Assembly: GCF_030272615.1 (NCBI RefSeq)
Contig: NC_081415.1
Location: 512,953,034-513,017,033, forward strand
Direction of reading: 5' to 3'
Source: Cryptomeria japonica
Taxonomy: Eukaryota > Streptophyta > Pinopsida > Cupressales > Cupressaceae
DNA: 64,000 nt
The notes below the pieces were generated by a model. That model did no database searches. It was not told the DNA's origin and worked only from the letters and a program-made list of their open reading frames with translations. Shown here in pieces: positions 33,780-46,568 of this stretch (position 1 is its first letter; each line of letters opens with the position of its first letter). The position numbers were made by a program, and so were the translations under genes.

Positions 33780-35999
33780 GTAAAGGCACAAAAGGCAACC
33801 CACGAATTTGAATATTTAAAAGGGAAAATTTATGGGTGGACTAACAAGTGTATAACCTCATTGGGCTATAGACATCTGATTGGTGTTGAGGCTCTCTCCA
33901 AGATGCTTTTGAAGTCAGAATAACTCACGTAGCTATTCACATAGGATTCCAAGGGTCTTTAATGGTTATAAGAGTCAAAATAAATTCAATGGCACACACA
34001 TGGGCAAAAGAAGATCAAAGTTTCAAGAATTAAAGGAGAAGTTTTCCATGCCTCCATTCATAAATCTTGGCTACATAGTTTGTTAAGTTGGATGGTCTAA
34101 GGTCTTCTGAGAATGAATTGAATTCCTATCTTTGAAACATTTCACACCTTTAATTTAATTAGAGCATTTTAAAATGAAAGATGCATACAATCATCCTTGT
34201 TTGAATAGGAAATGAATCTTCATCCTAGATACTCCATTAACATAGGTCATGCCAAAAATTCATTGTCTCCATGTGCATTTTGTGGATTATCATGTCATTG
34301 TAGGTTTGCATACTGGGGGCATAACTTAAATCATAAAATTAGATAATGTCCTTAAAAAGTACTTTAAAACATAAAAAATTCCAAAATGAAAAAGCAAAAA
34401 GTAGAAAATATAAAAAATATTCAAAAACAATCCTGAAGAAATCAACCAAAAACATTTAAAAAGCCAAAAATACCCAAAAAATTCAAATACGATCCTAAAA
34501 AAAACCCTAAACATGGAAACAAATCGAAAAACAAACAAAAAATTGAAAAACATCGAAAACTTGCAATAAAATGTCTCGTAAGAATCAAACACCCTAGTAT
34601 ATATCCAGGAAACACTTTGCTCAAAGTTCACAAACGATAAGACTATCTTGTCAAATGTGCAACCAAACTGATCATCCTTATCAATCGTATCAATATCAAT
34701 ATCAAGTGATCATTAAATTGTCTTAAACATTGATGGATACACTCGAAACTAGATAGGTTAGTCCTAAATAGGGTTCGCATTTTTTGAGATCAGACATTAT
34801 CAATGATCACATCAAACAATCAAAGAAAAGGATTAGTCAATATAGTTTATGAGTTTTGTCTAATTTGGTTTTCATCTTATCATTTATGCTACTCAAGGAT
34901 ATAAAAAAGTGACTAGAGGAGCTACATATGATGAGCATAATCCTTTTCTTTGCTTGTTGTTTGTGTTGTGAACCAATGAAGTTTTGGGGCAATGGTGTTA
35001 TGGGTATTTGTGATAAGAGTGTTAAATATCCAAATGCCACACATACCTTGACTCCTAGCATCATTTCCAGAATGGTGGGTTCACTCCTTGTCTGCTACGT
35101 GTTTGTTCTTTGCAGTGAGATATATTTACATCTTGGTTCCTTATACCATGATGTATGTAGCTTCAATGTTACATAATAAGTCTCAGTGATGAATATATAT
35201 TATGCTATGAATAAAGGCATAAATGTTCATGTATCAATTTTCACTCTTATCATGCTAATTGAATCAATCAAGATCATTCTTTTATCAAGTATCTTTTTTT
35301 GGATCAACCTAATTATTCTTTTTGATCATTCCATCATTTAATATCGTCTCTCTCATCAAGTCTTTCTAATCTCTTCATCTTACTAATAGTTTTGCTTTGT
35401 TACTAGAGTCCAATGGCAAACCAAAAAAATTCTGGCATATTTTCTAGCTAAAATATTCATTCATTCACATAGTTACATTCAATTAGTTTAATTGCTCCAT
35501 TCATTTAATTCAATTACATTTTTCATTAAGGTAATTATATTCAAATCATTTAGACTTATGACCACTACATCATTAGCTTTACATATCAATTTCATTAGAT
35601 ACATTCATTTAAGTTTGCATTATAACAAAGATTCAATAATCCATAGTTCAATTAATTTGCATTAGATCATTTAAGTCCATTACATTCTACCATCTATGCA
35701 ACACATCATACATCCTAAGCACATAGAACTACATCATATAATCACATATAATCATGCATCATACATAAAGCATAAGTAAAATCATGTAGATTGCATTGCC
35801 AAATCAAATAGACTACATCACATAGAATCATGCATCATAAACATAACACAAAACATATAACCATCACCAAAATTGAATATCATATATATATATATCTCTC
35901 AAAAATGATAGTGTCAGAATAGAATCATACAAAGTGCCCAATGGCTCATGTAAGATCATCATAAAATGTATCAACTAGCACTGCCTCTATCAGTAGTAG
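33780..35999. other. Non-coding, AT-rich, low-complexity stretch
   Basis: No gene is supported. 34320-34640 is A-rich (AAAAAAT/CCAAAAA words) and gives a spurious Phe-rich minus-strand frame. 35200-35900 has dispersed CATTTAA/TCATT words and a short TA run at about 35881. It is likely the 3' untranslated or terminal part of the plant-mobile-domain element that follows. Confidence 0.5.
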
Positions 36000-38135
36000 G
36001 ATCATACCTACTAGATCATGCTCCAATCTATCCTGACTGTGCCCTAGGTGTAGCCAATGCCCCTCCATTGCTAGTTTGTTGTGAAGTCGATTGACCAGAT
36101 CCCCTCCCAGATAAGTATGTACTATAGCTTGTACATCGCCCTCCCTCTGGGTTGACTCTCTCATACTCTTGCTGCTAGTATAGACACTCCTGATCTATAT
36201 GAACAATACAATCCTCATGTGATCTAGTATTTAGCACTATATACTTCTGATAAGCGTCACATGAAAAATTAACCCTCCTCAGTGCATCATCTCGCTCCCT
36301 CTAGAGATGATCTCTATCAGCTATAACTTGATCCCTCTCACCAACAATCTTATCCCTCAAGGTCTAAGGCTGCATAAACCCTCCAAAAAAAATCCATCTC
36401 CTCTCTTTGTCTCTGTCTAACCCTAGCCACCACATCCTCTAGACTACGGACCTATTTTCTCAAGATCTGTATAGTCTCACCCTCATCCCTAGCATGTGGC
36501 TTTCTAGCCAATGCATCCTCTTCGCTCCTAATCCATTCTCTCAAAACCCACAAATCATCATCATCCCCACCCTGACCCTATTCGCCATCTCCACTACTCT
36601 CTGTAGCGAGAGCATCCTCTAGTTTGGGCATATCAATGTCCTAACCCTCATCATCATCATCATCATCATCCCTTCCACTACTCAATGATCCTAAAGTAGA
36701 ATCATCACTCCCATCCTCATCCAAACTACTAGACTCAGTGTCTCCATCGGTGTCGACCTCCCTTCCCTCATCCTCATCTCCCTCAGCCTCCTCCTCCTCA
36801 TCTATCTCCTCCTCCTCAGCTACTGCTACAATAGCCACAACTCATCCTTCTCCTCCATCCCATTCCCCTCCTCTCCCTCTCTCTCCCTGTGGCCTCTGGT
36901 GCTGAATTTGTTGTGGTGAGATCGGAACTATAGGATATATTAATGGCATAGGCCTACATTGTACCCACCAAGCATCAAACTAAGGACTTGTACCTAGATT
37001 TGGTGCCCTAGCTGCCCTACCCCACTGCATAGGATGAAGGAAATCAAACTAAATGATCACAACATGTGGTTGAATACACACCACCCAATCACCAATCTCC
37101 CAACTAATCCGAGCAAAATAGGTAGTAACATCAGGTATGCCCTATAACTCTCCAAATTGATGAAGTAGATGACCTTGAAGATGAATATCAATAATCCTTT
37201 TGTAAACCACATCATGACCCATAAGGTACATCTTCTTTCTACAATATCGAAAATGTTGTGCATAATTTTCCCAACCGGAGAAACCAAGATAAGTCCCCCA
37301 TGTGAAATACTGCAAGTTATCCAGATGATTCCTCCAATACATGGTTTTCCCTAAACCTCTATGTCTAATCCCTATTATATATCTATAGGCATAAGGATGC
37401 TCATCCTACTGATCCATAATAAAAGATGGTCGAGTAATGGCTATATGATCCCATGCCCAAACCTGAAGTAATATAACATCACATCTAATGGATCTTTTTC
37501 TAAGATATACAATGTCATGCATCTGATGATACAATGTGGCAAGAAGACATGGACACCATGCAAACAAGTGTCTGTGCATAATCATAACATGTATAACCCT
37601 ACCCCAACGAACTAGGAACCCATGCGTCATCCTATCAGAAATTATAGACCTTCTACTATGCTACATAATACGATGCTAAGATCATCATAGTCCATAACCT
37701 CCTAGGGGATCTCATAATGACCCCTAATCTAAAGCTCCTCCTCAGTACACTACTGAAGCTCACACATACTGACTATTCCTACTTTGCAATCATATATAGC
37801 TCTGTCATCATGAATGGGAATGTGCAAGATATACCACACATCCTCCAAAGTGATCGAGGCCTCACCAGTGGGTAAATGAAAGGAACATGTCTCCGAATGC
37901 CAACGTAATACATGATGCAATCACGGAATACTCTATGATCATGGTCTTGTTGACCATAACCTCAGGCAAGTGCAATACATGGTGCAATCTGACATGCCTA
38001 ATCAAGGCAATGTCCTCAACACTCAACTTAGATTAGAAATCAAGACCATCAGGTCTCGTTTGTTGGCATACGAGAACATGAAGATTCTCCCACAGGTGAA
38101 AATAAAGAACAAGTCAGACTATGAATTCACATGAC
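36000..38135 (-). pseudogene. Plant mobile domain (MAIN-like) relic
   Basis: The minus strand encodes broken pieces of a plant mobile domain protein. The region 37905-37795 reads RWHSETCSFHLPTGEAS then ITLEDVWYILHIPI, which is the hallmark of the family (usually R-W-x-x-E-T-x-T-F-H-L-P-x-G-E-M-T-I-T-L-x-D-V). Further on, LQVWAWDHIAITRPSF (near 37450) is another conserved block. An upstream frame has LSVEDIALIRHVRL (near 38030), near the usual N-terminus. Downstream comes a long acidic region (36838-36641, ending in seven Asp encoded by a CAT run) and a charged helix-prone tail. Stops occur throughout. The family is known both as host genes for silencing and as passengers of transposons; the repeat-rich surroundings favour the latter. 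Confidence 0.82.
36641..36838 (-). other. Acidic low-complexity tract in the mobile-domain relic
   Basis: The frame encodes EEEEIDEEEEAEGDEDEG, later a run of seven Asp from (CAT)7 on the plus strand at 36649-36669. It forms the linker between the mobile domain and the tail. Part of it behaves as a trinucleotide repeat. Confidence 0.8.
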
Positions 38136-38640
38136 AAATTTCAAATTAAAAATCTTATAAAAATATCATTACAACAAATGCGAATCATTTATATCAAATG
38201 CAGATCAATAAAGTCAACTGCACATCACTTAAGTCAATTGTGAATCAAAAGCATTGATTGTGAATCAGTTGTATCAATTGCACATCATTTAATACAAATA
38301 TGAATTACTAATTATAAATGTGTAATATTTAATCAATTGCATAACAATAATAGCAATTGTAAATTAAAAAAATGCAACTTTGACAAAAATTGGAAAATCT
38401 AGCTAAACCAGGGAAAAATGAGCAAATTTTGGAAATACATACCATGCCTCCAGTGTTGAGTGGTCTCTGGTATGATCACACTCGATCAGACAGGTGCAAT
38501 CATGCTGAGTAGGCGGCCATGATGCTCACAAAGTCATACGAAGATTAGAAGGACTCCATGAACTCAAAAGAATGCAAATGACCAAAGGAAAGGGCCAAAT
38601 CATTATTTATAGCTCAAAATTAGGGTTTTTACCACTCTGA
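38136..38640 (-). other. Possible intron and first exon of the mobile-domain relic
   Basis: On the minus strand, upstream coding-like sequence around 38540-38446 ends GGCATG before GTATGT, a good plant splice donor. Sequence that is A/T-rich and carries the 20-bp minisatellite follows down to about 38104, where coding-like sequence resumes. A splice acceptor is not clear. The intron reading is inference. Confidence 0.4.
38175..38360. repeat. Phased 20-bp minisatellite (CAAATGCGAATCATTTATAT)
   Basis: The core CAAATG/CAATTG starts at 38175, 38195, 38215, 38235, about 38255, 38275, 38295, about 38315, 38334 and 38354. Seven consecutive steps are exactly 20 bp, so about nine to ten units can be counted despite base divergence. 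It lies between the split parts of the mobile-domain relic. Confidence 0.88.
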
Positions 38641-39435
38641 CGATCGTGGACCCCCTAAACTTCAAAGCACTTGTAGACCAGTCAAACGGACTTGACATCG
38701 CACAAAACTTCACACAATTGCTCACTAGCATTGTATTGGTAAAATGGTCTCAATTCCATAATTTTTTGACAATTTTTCCCGGGGGGGCATATTTACACCC
38801 TAAAGCGTCACCAGGGCATATTGGGAAAAAAATTTTGTTTTCTTTGAAACAACATTGTTTCAACATTGTATCAAAGATGGGCAAAGGTAGACAACAATTT
38901 CTACCCAGCACCCAAACTTTACCATTGACCTTATTTAATAATTAATTAAAAAAAAACAACTGATTATATTTTAATTTTTAATTATTTAAAAAACATAATT
39001 AATGGTAAATTTTGGGTGCTAGATAGACAATGGCAAGGTAGACACCTAAAAATGTCTCATTAATCATTTACTAATTAATTGTCTTATTAATTAAATAATT
39101 CTTTTACTATTTAATAAAGCTAATTATTCTTCTAAACTAAACCAATCATCACCTTCACATTGTTAATTATTCAATTTATATCTTTTCCATTAATTCATCA
39201 TTTAACTGTATCTTAAATATTAATTATTTAATTAATTACAATTAATTTCCTTAAATAAATAATCTTTATTATTTAATTAATTATCTTATTCATCCAATTC
39301 CCCAAATTCGAATTTAACCAAATTTGAATTCCATCCTATTTCAATAAATCTCATGTGCATTTCATCATTCGAAAATCAAAATTCAAACCTAAATAAATAT
39401 GAAATTGAATTTCAATTCAAAAGTCCTATAGTACA
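38641..39435. other. Non-coding AT-rich stretch
   Basis: No gene is supported. A G-run GGGGGGGCATATTTACACCC occurs near 38780. 38930-39300 is made of TTAATTA-type words. Confidence 0.5.
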
Positions 39436-39808
39436 TGTTGAAAATTAGGATTGATTGATCAAATTAGTTAACTAATTAGTTGACTCAGTTAACTCTTCAA
39501 TCTTCCCTTTTCACTCCAAATCACCCTTTTTGACGAATTAATCTATTCAGTCTTCTTCCCAATCAATCTAGGCAGTTGGATAATCAATTGAGTCAAGTAG
39601 TCAATCAATTGGGTTATCTCTTCAATCAATCCACTAAACTGATCAATCAAAATGAGTTGATTGATCAATTAAATCAATTCAACTATCAATCAACACTTCA
39701 GTTCCAAGTCTCACCCCATCTCACCCAAAAATCTATAAATACAAGATCATTCATCATTTTCAACAAACACAAACTTCGAATCTTTGTGCCACTTGCAGGT
39801 TATTGGCA
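39436..39808 (+). repeat. 5' LTR of a retrotransposon remnant
   Basis: The segment starts TGTTGAAAATTAGG, has a TATAAATAC box at 39734-39742 about 70 bp before its end, and ends ATTGGCA directly before a primer-binding site. These fit a plant LTR with promoter. The 3' end is well supported by the primer site; the start is the first plausible TG and may be wrong. It also contains several TCAATCAATT words. Confidence 0.7.
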
Positions 39809-39823
39809 TGGTATCTAAGAGCC
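39809..39823 (+). promoter_or_regulatory. Primer-binding site with a short insertion
   Basis: TGGTATCTAAGAGCC resembles the initiator tRNA-Met site TGGTATCAGAGCC with extra bases after TGGTATC. It supports the LTR to its left and plus orientation of the element. Confidence 0.72.
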
Positions 39824-41320
39824 ACCTTACCATGAAGATAAGAAGAACAATGGAAGCTACAATGCAATTGAGGGGTTTTTTCAATTATTTAATTGTTTAA
39901 TCATTTCATTTATGCATTCATTTTTATTGATTTATTTTTAGGAGTTCTTTATTCGTTAAGGATTTCGTGATTGTCCTTATTTCCTATTTAGCAATGATAA
40001 TTTTAGGCATGTGCATAGGTACCACAGACATGATTGATGTGCTCATATAGACAGAGGATGGGATCTCATGGCTTGGAGTGCTCGTTTAGACTTTGGATGA
40101 GATTGGGAAGGCTTGTATGATAGATAACCATCCTTGCCTTCATGGATATATTGTTTGGCTTTGCATGTGTATCAAATGGGAATCGGGTCTAGAGTTTGGA
40201 GAGGGTTAGGCTACTAGGGAAACCCATGTTGATGGGATGTGATGATAGTCTTCCCCATGTGTTTCCTAGGATGTTAACCTCTGTTTTGTTGTTAAGCCTA
40301 TGTCTTGTGGTGTTTTAGTTCTTGTGTATATCTATTCTTTGTGAATGTTTTTATTCCCTTGGATGTATTGGTGTTAGCCCAACTCAAGTGTTGTGTGTTT
40401 GGGGCCTTCTGTCTATTTCCTAGCATGGGGAGTGACCTACACGTTCCACATGGTTGGGTGGTGTTGCTTTTTCACCCATAGGGTATATTTTGTTGGACTT
40501 GTTCGTGTGCGGTTGGACGGATCTTTATCATGTTCTTTTCAGTGTCTTCATATTTTAATTGTGAGATGATCTACAATTATTTTGTTATTTTCTATGTATC
40601 TTCTAGAAGCAAATGTATTTGGGAATGTAATTGTAAACATAATTGTAGTTGTACTTGATACTGTATATGGAACACTCCTTAAGGAGTTGATTCTACTAGA
40701 ACTATTGTATTTGATTAACTGATAATGATGAAATAGCATTTAGGTGAAAGGTATAATGTGATGTTTAAAATAAATTTACTTCGCGTTGAAAGACTATGTT
40801 ATAAATATTTAATTTAGTTCTTAAAATAGATACAATGATGAATATTTAATGTTAGGCCATGGGAGGAAATAAAAAGATGTTCATTTATTTTGGTAATAAG
40901 AATGTACCTAGTTATAGATGATTATGTTGGTGATGTAATAAAATGAAATAACAATATCTTCATTGATTTATCCTAATGCTATTTAGTTCATGTTTTGATG
41001 TGTTTCTAGCAGCGACTTTAGGGGAAATATAGAGGAATATGTATGGATAATGTTTTAAAGTCTTATGCCAAATAATATAATAGTTTATCATTGTGTTGTA
41101 TTGATAGTAATATGCAATGTGTTGAGTTGAAAGATTGTTTAATGTATTATTGTAAGAAAAATATATTTGTTGTATTATTCTAGTGTTTAGTTGTAATTCC
41201 TTTGGGTTCCTTGGTGGAGCATTACACAAATAGAAAATTGATGAAAATGGCAATAAGAAAATATATCTACTTTAACATAATCATTTTTTTTACTCTATAA
41301 AATCAAAAATGAAATCAAAT
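39824..41320. other. Internal remnant or intergenic DNA, no gene
   Basis: After the primer-binding site no gag or pol reading is found, so the element is deleted or non-autonomous. The sequence is AT-rich with no other supported feature. Confidence 0.5.
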
Positions 41321-41322
41321 TA

Positions 41323-41424
41323 ATGTGTGCATGTGTGTGTGTGTGTGTGCACATATGTATGTATATATAGATACATACATGTGTGTGTACATGCATACAT
41401 ACATACATACATACATACATACAA
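41323..41424. repeat. Compound microsatellite (GT)n and (ATAC)n
   Basis: A GTGTGTGT run near 41330-41350, a short TATG/TATA section and a run of CATA repeats (about 41391-41424) adjoin. Likely polymorphic. Confidence 0.95.
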
Positions 41425-42689
41425 ATTATATGTGAATGTTAAAATATTTAACATACAACATGCTTAACTTCAAATATTTTCTGTAAAAGATAAATACCAG
41501 CAAAAAATAGAAGTTAAACAAAATCTTGTGATATTTTGTTCAATCAATTAGATTTTACCCTCTATCTACAAACTTAATATAAATCAAAGCTCATATATAT
41601 GTTGACCTACAAAGAAATTTTGACATAATTATATAATTACCTCTTCAAAAATATGAATACAAAACTTTTAGGAAATGAGTATAAGACAAAATGATTACAA
41701 AGAAAAATAAAAGACTTTACATTTATCTTTAAAAATTCGAAATAAGAAAATTATTTCGTTTAATGTAATTGCTTTTTTTTTTTTTGATGAATAAGCCTCT
41801 AATCTATATTAATGAAGAGATTAAATACAAATTCACAAAAAAAGGGTTGGGTGGTAAGAAAGCACACCCCGAAAGTCACATGGGCATAGCCCACAAAATC
41901 AGAGAGTCATGGGCCAAGCCCAGAAATCTACAATAACAAACAATAAAAAAAGGTCATCAAGCGGCCAAGGCAGTGCCAGCAGAGCCAGGAGGGTCTCTGT
42001 CATCCTTCTTACCCCATACATCAGCGGGGTCAGGATTGACATCAAGAGGAGCCCAACCATCATTATCTTCTTTTTCTTTGATTTCTTCCTCACGCTGGGG
42101 CGAGATTGCAAGGGCCAGCCGCAGAAAGACTTTATCCAAATCTGGCCAACCCAAACCAGAAACAGTACTAGGAGTAGGAGCACCATCAGAGGGATAACCA
42201 CCCCCACTCTGTGACGGCCCACCAAAACACCACCGCTGGCTAGCCCACGGCGGAGGAGACGAGGCGCGCCGAGAGTGGCAGGAGTCACGCCGAGGTGGAG
42301 GTTGAGAGTGGGGGTGCGCGGAGCCACCCTGCCGCCGGCCCCAAGAGGGCGATCGGTGGCAGGAGGAGGAGGGTGAGTCGAGGACCCAGGCCACAATGCA
42401 CAGGGCATTGCCCCAATGGTATAGGAGGACCTAGAGGTGAGCCACTTCAAGCCCCACTTTATTGGCTTGCACCTATATCTGAAATAATACATTAGAACAA
42501 ATAGTAGCTTTAGAATACATATAAATCTGACAATCCATATGAGAATGAGCAAATATGCAAGGATTTCTATCTTTCCAAATAGTAAAGAGAATTTCCACCC
42601 TGAAAGTGTGCCAAAGCTGGGTATATTTAGCTGGGAATTTGGGCAAATCCCCCAGAAGAATCAAGTGCCAGGAGAATGGCTTCATCCGA

Positions 42690-43860
42690 AATGGACAGAA
42701 AAAATCATGTATCCAGTTCCAATACTTCTGGGCCTAGGGCAAAACCAAAAGAGATGCTTAAAAGTCTCAGACTGCCCACAAACTGGGCACTGAGGGTCCG
42801 GAACCCCCAAATGAACAAGCCGAGAGTCCATAGGCAAGCCTTGGAAAAGAATACACTAGGCAAAATGGGCGAGCTTTGACTCAACACTTGCAGACCAAGT
42901 GTTGGCAAATCTTTTACACCAAACAGGCTCAGGAGATTGAAGTAACCACCTCTGATTCAGACTTTCGATCATGGGAAAGTGAGGCGACAACCACCTATAA
43001 CCAAGCTGAGGCTTGTAGTTTCTCAAAGGAGTATCTAGGTACCATTTCCAATCTTTCCACCAAGGCTTGGGCCCACGAATACCAATTTTATGAAGCATCT
43101 CATCTGGGATAGCACTCACTTGACCATCAAAAGTAGCTTGGTCATGGTTTTGAAAACTATACAAAGCACAAAACTCGTCCCACTTCATGATGCGCATGGC
43201 AGGTCTGAGAAAAAGCTGATGAAGAGTATGAATACCCTTCTTATGAAATCTGAAAGCTTTGAGCCAGGGCACTTTGGCCAAGGGCTGGCCGTTTCTAGCA
43301 AATAGGGGCGACCACCACACATTGTGCTGGTTCAATGAGAGCCCGCCTCGAAAGCCGGAGCTAGACCACTGGAGCCAGGGTTTGACAGACTCCCAGGCTC
43401 GCCAAATGCTTTTGGCAACAAACGTACCAACTATCTGAACCAGCTCTTTCATAACCAGAAGGGTCTAGAGGCCAATTCCTTTCCATGCCAGTCTGTTGAC
43501 AGGGAAATCGGATTGAATGTAGTGGTGAAGGTGAATTTTCCAAGCCCCGTCACCCATAAGGGCTCGAATAACCCATTTGACACATAAAGCAATTCCCTGC
43601 CTCTGGGTGGACAGCAAACCCAAGCCTTTAGAGTCCATGGGGAGACAACAAAAATCCCAGGCGACACGATGGAATCCATGATGAGTATCAGAGGAAGCCC
43701 AAAGAAAATCCCGAAGTAATTTTTCAAGCTTGCTATAAGTAGCTTTAGAAGGTTCCTAGCAAGAGGAATAATAAACATGAGTAGCAGCCAAAACTTTAGA
43801 ACAAATTTGGAACTTCCCCACCAAAGACAAAGGCTTGGTGATCCAATAAGCCAACTTTTT
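42690..43860 (-). pseudogene. LINE ORF2 C-terminal region with zf-RVT
   Basis: The frame 43452-42856 contains LQWSSSGFRGGLSLNQ, WLKAFRFHKKG, and ends SKLAHFAWC-like sequence. A frameshift follows, then GVPDPQCPVCGQSETF with KHLFWFCP, the zf-RVT zinc-binding pattern C-x2-C...H-x4-C. This is the usual C-terminal end of plant L1 ORF2. Confidence 0.85.
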
Positions 43861-43989
43861 CTCCACCCAAGCAAGTACAACCTACCAAAGCTCCATTGGG
43901 GAGGCTTGAAAAGAAAAAGGAATGCCCAAAAATGGGAAAGTTTCGCCTGGCCCAATCCACTTCCAGCCAAAGGGTTGCAGCCAAGCAGG

Positions 43990-45480
43990 ACAAGGCAGAA
44001 CAGACTACCGGTAACAAAGTGTCTTGTGCCACTGAATAGCGGAGCCCAAAGCAAGACAGAATAAATTGAGGCACTGGAACACCTCGCGAATAGACTCCTC
44101 TTCCTCTAAGAGAGTGAGAAAAGAGTCATCCGCAAAGTGCCCATTGAGTAACTGCAACTGAGAATTAGGTAATAAAATGCTTTTAACATGTTGCAAAGAT
44201 GCAGCATTAGCCAACAAATAACCAAACCCTTCAGCGGCAAGCACATATAGTGAGGGAGCTAAAGGGAAACTCTATCGAATAGAGTGGAAGAGGCCAAAAG
44301 CTGAAGACTGTCGACCATTGATGGTGATACGGGCTGAGGCATCTGCAAAGAGCATACGAACAGACTACATAAAATTGGGTCCAAAACCCAAATCTTGGTG
44401 CATGGCAAGAATGAAAGACCATTCAATATGATCATAAGCTTTAGCAAAATCAATTTTGATGAAAACAACCTTCTGGTTGGAGCGTCGGGCCCACTCCATA
44501 CCTTCCCAGACGACGATGATGTTATCTAGAATATATCTAGATTTGATAAATCCAGTCTGTTCCGGACGCACAATGAGAGCCAAAAGATGACGGATTTTTA
44601 AAGCAAGAGCTTTAGCAATAATTTTGTAAGAAACATTGAGGAGCGTGATAGGCCGCCAATTGCAAATGTCCTCAGGATCACCGGCTTTAGGTATGAACTT
44701 AATATTTCCTTTATTTATCAGCTCTCCTAGAGAATTAGAATGAAAAGCCTCTAAATAAACCTGAAACAAGTCGGGACCCACATAGTCCTAGAGAGCTTTG
44801 TAAAATTCATAGGGAAAGCCATCAAGGCCCGGGGCTTTATCATTGGCCATGGAAAGTAATGCCTCTTTCAGATCCTTCAGTGTAAGTAACTGGTCACAAA
44901 ATTTTTTTTGGGCTGCAGACAGCCTATGGGTCACAACAGCAAGGCAATCCTGCAGGGCCTATTGGCGCTCAGACGTGGAGTCTTGGGCAGTGAAGACTTG
45001 CTCGTAATGACACACAAAAGCCTGCAGAATGTCCGACAGCTCCGAAAGGACTTGTATGCCATCTTTGATCTTTTTAATGCCTGGAGAGGAGTGCCTGGCA
45101 CGCAAAGCCAAGAAAAACTCCTTAGAGGCATGATCACCAATTTTAAGCCAATGCAAATGGGCCTCGATTTGCACGCCTCTAGCGGTATAATTGTCTGCAA
45201 CTTGCTTTTTGTGCTGCAATTTTGCAACTTTAGCTTGCAAAGTTGGAGAAAAAGGGCTAGCCGCTAAAGCCTTGTGAGTAGAAAGCAGATCAGCAGTGGT
45301 TGCCTCGTAAAACTGTCGACGAAAGATGGCCAGTTGGCACCCATAAATGCGCAAGAAGCACGTGGTACGGGGGATGGCATCGTTCCACCAGCTAATCTAG
45401 CCCGTACTATGAGTTTGCCTGCACTTCGTGTTCCAAACTTTGCAAATGTGGGCCAGAGTGGCTTTATGACGAAGCAAAGA
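43990..45480 (-). pseudogene. LINE ORF2 reverse transcriptase domain
   Basis: After a frame change near 45500, the linker block (45354-44959: LKIGDHASKEFFLALRAR) leads into RT. The frame 44781-44365 has GELINKGNIKFIPKAG, NWRPITLLNVSYKIIAK, RPEQTGFIKSRYILDN and IDFAKAYDHIEW with the first catalytic Asp. The frame then shifts; LAPSLYVLAAEGFGYLL and FADDSFLTL (the Y-A-D-D box as FADD, 44125-44136) follow. Catalytic Asp residues are kept, but at least three frameshifts break the domain. Confidence 0.88.
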
Positions 45481-45501
45481 AGTGTTGAGGAAGAATTGCA
45501 T

Positions 45502-46266
45502 CTAGCATGCGTGAGGCTGACGTGTCTCCCATTCAATGCAAAAACTGATGGGGAAGTGATCAGATAATGTCACATCCATTAACAGCTTAACTGGAAGGGA
45601 GGAGCTGGCAAAGGAGAAAAAAGATTGTGCCGAGATCATGGCACGATCAAGGCACTTAAAAATTATGTTAGAACCATCCCTGAAATTGCACCAGGTGTGC
45701 CAAGGAGAATGAGAATGACGGCGGCCCATGTTGGGATCAAAAAGCCCCAATTTATTGCGCATATAGAACCACGCCTCGCACTCGCCAGCTGCCCATCTAA
45801 AGGGCAGGATGCCATCTTTATCACAAGCCATCTCAACCATATTAAAGTCCCCACATAAAATCCAAGTAGCAACTAGCAGTGAGTCTACAATCCATCGCCA
45901 GAGTAATGAGCACTCCACAAAATCATTCGGGGCATAAACATTAATTACCCTAAAAGAATGATTATCAATATTAAACAAAATCCAGACAAGCCGTTGTGTG
46001 GGATTAGACCCATGGTCGACCATGCAGAAGTGCCATCGTGGGGACAAAAGAGTGATAGCTCTGCCACGCCTAGGCTCATGGGTAATGCTAAACATATGAC
46101 TGGTCGGCCAGATAGACTGACATGCCGAAGCAAGCAAAAAACCAGAAACTTTAAATTCCTGAAGGCAAAGAATATCTATGCTAGTCAACTTTTTCAAAGT
46201 ATCTCTAACAATATACTTTCTGGAGAGGTCAGTAAGACCTTGAACATTCCATGAGAGGAAATTCAT
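45502..46266 (-). pseudogene. LINE ORF2 endonuclease domain
   Basis: This 254-codon frame is a complete APE-type endonuclease/exonuclease/phosphatase domain. SWNVQGL near the start, LQEFKVSG with the catalytic Glu, CGDFNMVEM with the catalytic Asp/Asn, and LSDHFPISF near the end with the catalytic Asp-His are all visible. It nicks target DNA to start insertion. It begins at a Met after a short spacer from ORF1 and breaks frame near 45502 before the reverse transcriptase. Confidence 0.9.
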
Positions 46267-46568
46267 GGATGAAGTGCGTCCATATCATCGGACTCTGCCT
46301 CTTCTCCATCCAGGGAAGAGAAGCGATTCTACAAAAATTCCGGTGGAACTGAGCCAATCTGGATAGAAGGAGAAGAAATCCTCCGCTTCTCCAGAACATA
46401 TTCCCCTTCCTCCCTTGGCGGAGAGGGGCTACGAGAATGCCTTTGGGCTCCTGAAATAGGAGCTGAGCTGAGCGGCTGGGCCATCATAATGGCAGCACAT
46501 TGAGGCGTGGACTCAGGTCGAGGCTAAAGAGGCACACTGTTGACCTTGCTCGGAGTCGTCGTCCCCTT

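Noticed and set aside
34326-34631. Phe-rich minus-strand frame resembling a membrane protein
   Set aside because: Derived from an A-rich low-complexity stretch; the hydrophobic look follows from T-rich codons.
36641-36838. Acidic protein as an independent gene
   Set aside because: It is the linker of the plant-mobile-domain relic, partly a CAT repeat.
38175-38360. CRISPR-like array
   Set aside because: Contiguous diverged 20-bp units with no spacers, in a plant nuclear context; a minisatellite.
41899-42552. 217-codon minus-strand frame
   Set aside because: Lies in the GC-rich 3' part of the LINE after zf-RVT, with several competing frames; no domain recognised.
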